Below, piece by piece: positions 14,978 to 19,922 of a DNA stretch of 19,922 bases. Both the position numbers and the translations under genes were made by a program. Source of the stretch: an uncultured Mediterraneibacter sp. (lineage in GTDB: Bacteria; Bacillota; Clostridia; Lachnospirales; Lachnospiraceae); contig CAKRDD010000032.1 of assembly GCA_934309345.1 (NCBI GenBank), forward strand, positions 1 through 19,922. The letters are read 5' to 3'. The notes beneath the pieces were generated by a model, which saw only the letters and a program-made list of their open reading frames with translations, made no database searches and was not told where the DNA came from. Positions within the stretch are counted from its first letter, which is position 1. Each line of letters starts with the position of its first letter.

Positions 14978-17900
14978 TTGGGGCGGTATCAGTCACAAAG
15001 TGATGGAGTTTCATGAGTATGTGAACCTTTTCAGTGGAAAAAGCGGATCCGGTAAGTCTACTGTTATGGATGCAATCCAGGTTGTTTTATATGGAAGTAT
15101 ATCTTCCACATTTTTGAATAAAGCGGCGGATGACGCGAAGAACAGACGTAGTGTTTTAAGTTATCTTAGAGGAGCGCAAAAAGACGGTTCCTTCAACAGG
15201 GAAGATCAGGACTTCTGTTCCCAGATTGTCTTGGAGATCAAGGATACAGGGAAGAATACACATACTTGTATCGGTGTGGCTTTTGAGGTTGGAAAGGCAG
15301 ATACAGATATAAGAAAATATTGTTTCTTCAGTCATTCAGGCAAGCTCCCGGAGGATGAATATCTGACAGAAGAGGGCATTCCATATACGATTGGAAAGCT
15401 GAAAAAGCTGGTGGAAGCAAGAGTGGAATCAGCGGACAACAGAGGCCGCGGTGATGTGAATCGTGTGTATCCTTCGAAAGAAGCATATTTAAAAACAGTT
15501 TATGATGTGATCTTTGGTTATGTAGAGCCGGGCCGTATGATGACGATGGAGAAAAGCGCGATCGCACTTCGTATGACGAACGGAACAGGACAGTTTATCA
15601 AGGACTATATGTTCCCAAAGAGCAAGGAGGACACTGTTGCAACAATCAGTGATCAGCTTGGCGCTTACCGTGAGATCAAGGAACGCGTGGAAGATCTGGA
15701 GCAGAGGATCAAAATGCTCGATGAGATCAGTCAGCACAATCTGACATTGCAGAAAGCAAGAGCCGATAAGATCTATGTAGAACAGATCCTGAAATATATC
15801 GAGATCGAAAACTGCAAGGCTCATTTGCAATCAAAAAAGGATGATTTGCAGGATATTCTCAATAAGATTGAGGAAAAAGAAGAGAAGAGAAAATCTTATT
15901 TAGCAGAGAAAGATGCTTATACAAAAGAACAGGTAGAAGTTGAGGCGGAACTTAAAGCCAGTGATTATGGACAGAAAGAGAAGGAATTAAAGGAGATCGA
16001 GAATACGATCCAGCTTCTGGCAACGAATTCAGAACAATGGAGAGATATCGTAAAAGGACTTTCTGCCTGGGAAGAAGATGACGAAGTCAGCGCTTATGTG
16101 AGCAATCAGGCATTGCATCAGATTGATGACATCAGACAAGGAGTGGTTACGGAAACCTCGATTGAAAAATTAAAACATTATTTAAGTGATGCACTCGACA
16201 ACATCAATACAGAATTAGGAGATGTCCGCGAAAGAAGCCGTGAGAATCAGAAAGAGCTTCAAGAGAAGCATGATATGATCGAAGATCTTAAAAATGACAG
16301 AAAACCATATCGCACAGAATTGAAGCATGCAAGACAGGAATTGCAGACGATGCTCAGTGCCCAGTATGGAAGAACGATCCATGTAAATATTTTTGCAGAC
16401 CTGTTTGATATCACAGATGAAGAGTGGAAGAATGCAATCGAAGGACGTATGGGACGTGTGAAACATAGTCTCGTGACAGCACCTGAATATACATTGGACG
16501 CAGCGAAAGCATTTCGCCGGATGAAGCAGGTGAAAGGAATCGAGGACATTGATCTCATGGATACCGCGGCAATTGTGAGAGACAAGCCGAATGCAGATGA
16601 GAATACACTGTATGAGTGTGTACACACAGAAGAAGCTTATGTGGATACCTGTCTGAAGAGATACCTGGGACGAATTAAGAAATGTGAGACGGTAGAAGAA
16701 CTTCATGAGACAAAAGATGGTGTCACAAAGGACTGCTATTCCTACAGCAATTATATTTTCCGACATTTGAGGAAGAATGATTATGAGAAATATGCCTGCA
16801 TCGGAACAAAGGTGTCAAAGGCGAAACTTCTGGAACTGGAAGAAGAAGCAGCAAAGCTGAAAAGAGAAGTCGAAGAGGATGGACGTGTCGAGATGGCACT
16901 GCGTGCTGCACAGAAATTCGAGTGTCTGAATCAGAGCACAGAACAGATCATACATCTTTCAAAAGCAGCGGAACAGCTTCAGGATTATTATGAGAAACAG
17001 GAAAAGTTACGTCTGGAAGTAGAAGAACTGAAACGAGGCGACCGGACAGTTGAACTGAAGAAGAAAAAGCAGGAGTTACAGGAACTGCTTGAGAAAAATG
17101 CGGAGATTCTGGAAGGAATTCAAAGTGAAGTACTGCAGTATACAAAGACACAGGGACAAATCGAAAGTAATATTAAGGCATTTTCAGAAAAGATAAACTC
17201 CTTAACTGAGGGATTTGTCATAAACGAACAGCTTCAGAATGAAGTGACAGATGCGTTAAAAGTACAGAGCGAAGCAGCTTATAAGAGAGACAAGATAAAA
17301 GAAAAGGATGCTTTGGATGCTTTGGAAGAGACGGAGCGAGAAGAACTGCAAAGAAGCAGAAATAAGTTCAACAATGCTTATCCGGCCTATGGTTTTACAG
17401 GAATCGAACATGAAAATGATGTATATGACAAAGTGCTGAATCAGTGCAGGAGGGATTTCGAACCAAAGTACAAGGATGAATTCGATAAGCAGTATGATCT
17501 GGTTTATCATACATTGCGTGAGAATGTGATCGCATCCATCCATGGAGAGATTAAAGCAGCTTACAGACACAAGAAAGAGATCAACCGCCTGCTTGCGAAG
17601 ATCAAGTTCTCGGACAGTATTTACCAGATTGATATCATACCGGCGCAGAATGAAAACGGACAGTTCTACGAGATGCTCACAGCACCGGAACTGGACAGCA
17701 AAGTGTTCGATGATTACGGTTTTGAGGGTCAGTTAAGTCTTGGTGAAGATGAGTTCTATCAGAAATATGAAGAAGATATCAAGCGTCTGACTGAGAAATT
17801 CATGCCTCCGAAAGAGGAAGATGCAAGGGCACTAAGTCAGTATCGTCAGCAGATGGAGCAGTATGTGGATTATCGTAATTATCTGACCTTCAGCATGTAT

Positions 17901-18296
17901 GAAAAGGTAGAAGATGAGAATGGAAATGTCCGCAAAAATGCAGTCGATGATATGGCGGGCCGTGATTCCGGAGGAGAGGGACAGAACCCGAAATATGTCG
18001 CACTGCTTGCAGGTTTTGCGATGCTCTATATGCAGCAGACAAACCGCGATTCCAAGATCCGTCTTGTACTTCTTGATGAAGCATTTTCCAAGATGGATAA
18101 GGAGCGAAGCGAAGTATGTCTGCATTACGCGAGAGAGCTGGAGCTTCAGCTGATCGTATGCGTACCGGATGAACGTCTGCAGTCGTTGATTCGAAATGTG
18201 GACTGTGTCTATGGATTCAGAAGACATCAGAATCAGGTATCCATGATGCATATTGATAAAGGCGATTACCTCGATATGGTTGAGGGAAATGAATAA
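14928..18296 (+). CDS. jetC: JetC-like (MukB/MksB-type) SMC ATPase
   Basis: A 1122-residue SMC-like ATPase, the motor of the complex. Walker A GKSGSGKST (37-45) follows an N-terminal head strand; long charged coiled coils (about 240-470 and 625-800) flank a globular hinge-like region (about 475-620, including DITDEEWKNAIEGRMG). The C-terminal head has the ABC signature DSGGEGQ (about 1013-1019) and Walker B VLLDEAFSKMD with D1050 and E1051. All ATPase motifs are intact. I chose the ATG at 14928 because the near-perfect AAGGAGGT (14913-14920) is 7 bases upstream; the GTG at 14919 overlaps that site. The gene overlaps jetB by 50 bases. In Wadjet, JetABC extrudes DNA loops and JetD cuts small circular DNA; here no jetD follows. 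Confidence 0.9.
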   Translation: MREKQSKKIFTRMLMNNWGGISHKVMEFHEYVNLFSGKSGSGKSTVMDAIQVVLYGSISSTFLNKAADDAKNRRSVLSYLRGAQKDGSFNREDQDFCSQIVLEIKDTGKNTHTCIGVAFEVGKADTDIRKYCFFSHSGKLPEDEYLTEEGIPYTIGKLKKLVEARVESADNRGRGDVNRVYPSKEAYLKTVYDVIFGYVEPGRMMTMEKSAIALRMTNGTGQFIKDYMFPKSKEDTVATISDQLGAYREIKERVEDLEQRIKMLDEISQHNLTLQKARADKIYVEQILKYIEIENCKAHLQSKKDDLQDILNKIEEKEEKRKSYLAEKDAYTKEQVEVEAELKASDYGQKEKELKEIENTIQLLATNSEQWRDIVKGLSAWEEDDEVSAYVSNQALHQIDDIRQGVVTETSIEKLKHYLSDALDNINTELGDVRERSRENQKELQEKHDMIEDLKNDRKPYRTELKHARQELQTMLSAQYGRTIHVNIFADLFDITDEEWKNAIEGRMGRVKHSLVTAPEYTLDAAKAFRRMKQVKGIEDIDLMDTAAIVRDKPNADENTLYECVHTEEAYVDTCLKRYLGRIKKCETVEELHETKDGVTKDCYSYSNYIFRHLRKNDYEKYACIGTKVSKAKLLELEEEAAKLKREVEEDGRVEMALRAAQKFECLNQSTEQIIHLSKAAEQLQDYYEKQEKLRLEVEELKRGDRTVELKKKKQELQELLEKNAEILEGIQSEVLQYTKTQGQIESNIKAFSEKINSLTEGFVINEQLQNEVTDALKVQSEAAYKRDKIKEKDALDALEETEREELQRSRNKFNNAYPAYGFTGIEHENDVYDKVLNQCRRDFEPKYKDEFDKQYDLVYHTLRENVIASIHGEIKAAYRHKKEINRLLAKIKFSDSIYQIDIIPAQNENGQFYEMLTAPELDSKVFDDYGFEGQLSLGEDEFYQKYEEDIKRLTEKFMPPKEEDARALSQYRQQMEQYVDYRNYLTFSMYEKVEDENGNVRKNAVDDMAGRDSGGEGQNPKYVALLAGFAMLYMQQTNRDSKIRLVLLDEAFSKMDKERSEVCLHYARELELQLIVCVPDERLQSLIRNVDCVYGFRRHQNQVSMMHIDKGDYLDMVEGNE

Positions 18297-18325
18297 AGAA
18301 ACGGTTATCGTACCGTATGATACAG

Positions 18326-18360
18326 AGAAAGCAGCAGGATCAATCGTTCTGCTGCTTTCT
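18326..18360. terminator. Hairpin at the convergent ends of jetC and the AraC gene
   Basis: AGAAAGCAGCAG (18326-18337) and CTGCTGCTTTCT (18349-18360) form a perfect 12-bp stem around an 11-base loop. The loop contains the stop codon of the leftward AraC gene and the right arm is part of its last codons. T tracts on both sides are weak, so its efficiency as a bidirectional terminator is uncertain. A smaller hairpin, ACGGT-TATCGT-ACCGT (18301-18316), lies beside it. Confidence 0.6.
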
Positions 18361-19548
18361 GTATTCGGATGGTGTTATTCCAAACTGTTTCTTGAATGCT
18401 GTATGAAAATGGCTCTGACTCGAGAAACACAGGAATTCGCTGATCGTACTGATGGACTTATCCGTGTATTGCAACAGTTCTCTTCCTTCTTCCAGTTTGC
18501 AACGCAGGATAAATGCACTGACGGAGAAGCCAAGAGTTTTCTTAAAATAAGCAGAAAAGTAGGATTTGCTGAATCCGGCATAATCAGCAACATCCCCAAC
18601 GGTGAGGTGCTGATTCACGTTCTGCTGAATATAGCGAATCGCTTTCTGCATGCGCTCATCAGTAGAGACAGGTGTTTTTGATTGAGCAACTTTCTCTGCA
18701 AAAGTATAACTGACTTTTCCAAGAAGGTCATTCAACCGGTCGGCACTTGTCAGTCGTTCAGAAGACTGGATGAAATAATCGGAGAGCTGATACGCCGTGT
18801 CATAATCCAGTCCGCCTTCGATCGCGGCACGGGTACATACAGTCGTTGTGATAATAATATTATTCTTTAGCTGACGCAGAGCAGTAGAGCCGGTAACACC
18901 GATATGAAAGTTACTTTCACTATAGGCAAATCTTTTGAATCCTTCGCAGTCACCGGTGCGGACAAGCCTTAGAAGCTGTTCTTCCAGAATATAAGTTTGG
19001 TTGTGCTGTTCATTTTCCTTTTTCTGATAAGTTTCTTCTAAAAGAAGAGAGGCATCTGATGTAACATCATTCTCAGACACTGCCTGTCCGACAGAAGTAA
19101 GCTCTTCAAGTGAAAGCAGCTCTTCGTGCAGACAATAGTTGAGGAAGATACATTTCTTTAACAGAGAACTTAAGGACAGGCACGGAATCTGACGGAGAAA
19201 GGAATTAAAGACAGGGCGGCTGTCGTTTGATACCATGTAGTCTCTGTATAAATGCTGCAGGTCAGAATCGGAATAAGGCACCGTTGTGACCGGGCCAAAA
19301 ACAATGTAACCGTTTTTCCAGTGATTTAATCTGAGAGAACAAAACATGATCCCATATTCAGTTGTACAGTAAGAGATACGCTTGGAACCGGAAAAAAGTT
19401 CCTGAAGATATTGGAACGGCGGATAAGTCAGTTCATTTTGTTCCGGCATGCAGAAAATACATTTTTCATCCGAAAAAAGATACATTGGAATATTTGAGTC
19501 CGGGTAGTAAGCTTTCATGAAATTGATCAGGGAGTAAGTTCTTTCCAT
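18340..19548 (-). CDS. AraC-family transcriptional regulator
   Basis: A 402-residue cytoplasmic DNA-binding protein. The C-terminal 100 residues (about 300-398) carry the double helix-turn-helix of AraC/XylS regulators: the first helix pair around LTVGDVADYAGFSKSYFSAYFK and the family signature around ISEFLCFSSQSHFHTAFKKQFGITPSEYR. The N-terminal 290 residues would be the ligand-sensing part; a conserved-looking patch EYGIMFCSLRL...FGPVTTVP (64-91) resembles sensor domains of other clostridial regulators that neighbour sugar genes, but I cannot name it. The ATG at 19548 has an AGAGG site 8 bases upstream and is preferred over the ATG at 19587. It is divergent from a GH3 glycosidase gene, which makes that gene its likely target and a glycoside or sugar its likely signal (inference). 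Confidence 0.92.
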   Translation of the reverse strand: MERTYSLINFMKAYYPDSNIPMYLFSDEKCIFCMPEQNELTYPPFQYLQELFSGSKRISYCTTEYGIMFCSLRLNHWKNGYIVFGPVTTVPYSDSDLQHLYRDYMVSNDSRPVFNSFLRQIPCLSLSSLLKKCIFLNYCLHEELLSLEELTSVGQAVSENDVTSDASLLLEETYQKKENEQHNQTYILEEQLLRLVRTGDCEGFKRFAYSESNFHIGVTGSTALRQLKNNIIITTTVCTRAAIEGGLDYDTAYQLSDYFIQSSERLTSADRLNDLLGKVSYTFAEKVAQSKTPVSTDERMQKAIRYIQQNVNQHLTVGDVADYAGFSKSYFSAYFKKTLGFSVSAFILRCKLEEGRELLQYTDKSISTISEFLCFSSQSHFHTAFKKQFGITPSEYRKQQND

Positions 19549-19603
19549 AAATGTTGCCTCTTTTCTTTGCGTAAAAATGTTTTGCATGTTTTTTCTATCT
19601 ATC

Positions 19604-19632
19604 AGAGTAATCGAATGTATTTCCTAAGTCAA
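19604..19632 (-). promoter_or_regulatory. Candidate promoter of the AraC gene
   Basis: On the minus strand TTGACT (complement of 19627-19632), a 17-base spacer and a weak TACTCT (complement of 19604-19609). The rest of the gap (19633-19770) is very AT-rich. A TATTAT/TATAAA stretch at 19709-19716 may be the -10 of the GH3 gene; it lacks a recognisable -35, as expected of an activator-dependent promoter. Confidence 0.4.
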
Positions 19633-19782
19633 TAGAAAAATAGAAGATAAAAGTATAAATATATAAATAAAAGTTTAAAAATGAAATAAAACGCACGATT
19701 TTTCGGATATTATAAAGCCATGATGAAGAACCGATAAAACAAAGCAAGAAGTAAGAAATCATAAAAAAATGGAGGTAACAGC

Positions 19783-19922
19783 ATGGAGAAAGAGAAGATT
19801 CAGAATCTGATCTCACAGATGACACTGGAAGAAAAAGCCGGAATGTGTTCCGGAGCAGACTTCTGGCATCTGAAAGGAGTGGAGCGTCTTGGAATTCCAT
19901 CCGTTATGGTAACAGACGGACC
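19783..19922 (+). CDS. Glycoside hydrolase family 3 (beta-glucosidase type), 5' fragment
   Basis: Only the first 46 codons are in the window; the frame is open to the edge. The protein begins MEKEKIQNLISQMTLEEKAG and continues with MCSGADFWHLKGVERLGIPSVMVTDGP, the characteristic N-terminal segment of GH3 enzymes (LTLEEK..., then G.P....DGP, where the aspartate helps bind the sugar in the -1 subsite). A perfect GGAGGT (19771-19776) lies 6 bases before the ATG. GH3 enzymes of this type remove terminal beta-linked glucose or related sugars from oligosaccharides or plant glycosides. No signal peptide is present, so it is probably intracellular. The divergent AraC regulator probably controls it. 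The exact substrate cannot be judged from the fragment. Confidence 0.88.
   Translation, partial: MEKEKIQNLISQMTLEEKAGMCSGADFWHLKGVERLGIPSVMVTDG

Noticed and set aside
18253..18681. Plus-strand open frame after jetC that might have been a short jetD or fourth subunit
   Set aside because: It starts inside jetC and runs antisense to the helix-turn-helix coding part of the AraC gene; it has no nuclease motif and no ribosome site.
1..19922. CRISPR array, tRNA or rRNA genes, prophage or transposase genes
   Set aside because: No regularly spaced repeats, cloverleaf with TTCGA arm, rRNA core sequence, integrase or transposase was seen on either strand.

Overview
The window looks like chromosomal DNA of an anaerobic, moderately low-GC Firmicute of the class Clostridia, most likely a gut Lachnospiraceae. 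The grounds are a T-box in front of thrS, strong AGGAGG-type ribosome binding sites, TTGACA/TATAAT-type promoters, the style of the proteins (a DUF1846 protein, an acidic-tailed FtsH, an AraC regulator divergent from a family 3 glycosidase), and compact intergenic repeats. This assignment is inferred from sequence character, not from a database match.

Left part (1-7970), mostly housekeeping. A partial T-box riboswitch with its terminator precedes thrS (threonyl-tRNA synthetase). A 17-bp terminal inverted-repeat element follows and reaches into the stop codon of a leftward ABC exporter. A compact divergent promoter region, apparently with a shared -35 box, separates the exporter from a rightward tRNA-dihydrouridine synthase. 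A GC-rich structured repeat, which shares an end sequence with the first element, lies between that gene and a PAP2-type membrane phosphatase. A bidirectional terminator separates the phosphatase from the leftward pyrG (CTP synthase).

Middle part (7971-12801). A leftward DUF1846 protein of unknown function is divergent from ftsH (membrane AAA+ zinc protease, with unusually long acidic insertions). A strong terminator follows, then a HAD-family phosphatase with its own extended -10 promoter.

Right part (12847-18296), the most interesting region. Three tightly overlapping genes encode a Wadjet/MksBEF-like SMC complex: a JetA-like kleisin, a JetB-like KITE subunit and a JetC-like SMC ATPase. 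The order is the standard jetA-jetB-jetC, but no jetD nuclease follows. The next gene is a convergent AraC regulator, divergent in turn from the first 46 codons of a GH3 beta-glucosidase-type enzyme that runs off the window. The locus is therefore either a nuclease-less condensin-like system, a Wadjet whose nuclease lies elsewhere, or one that uses a different effector.

No tRNA, rRNA, CRISPR array, transposase or prophage gene was seen.
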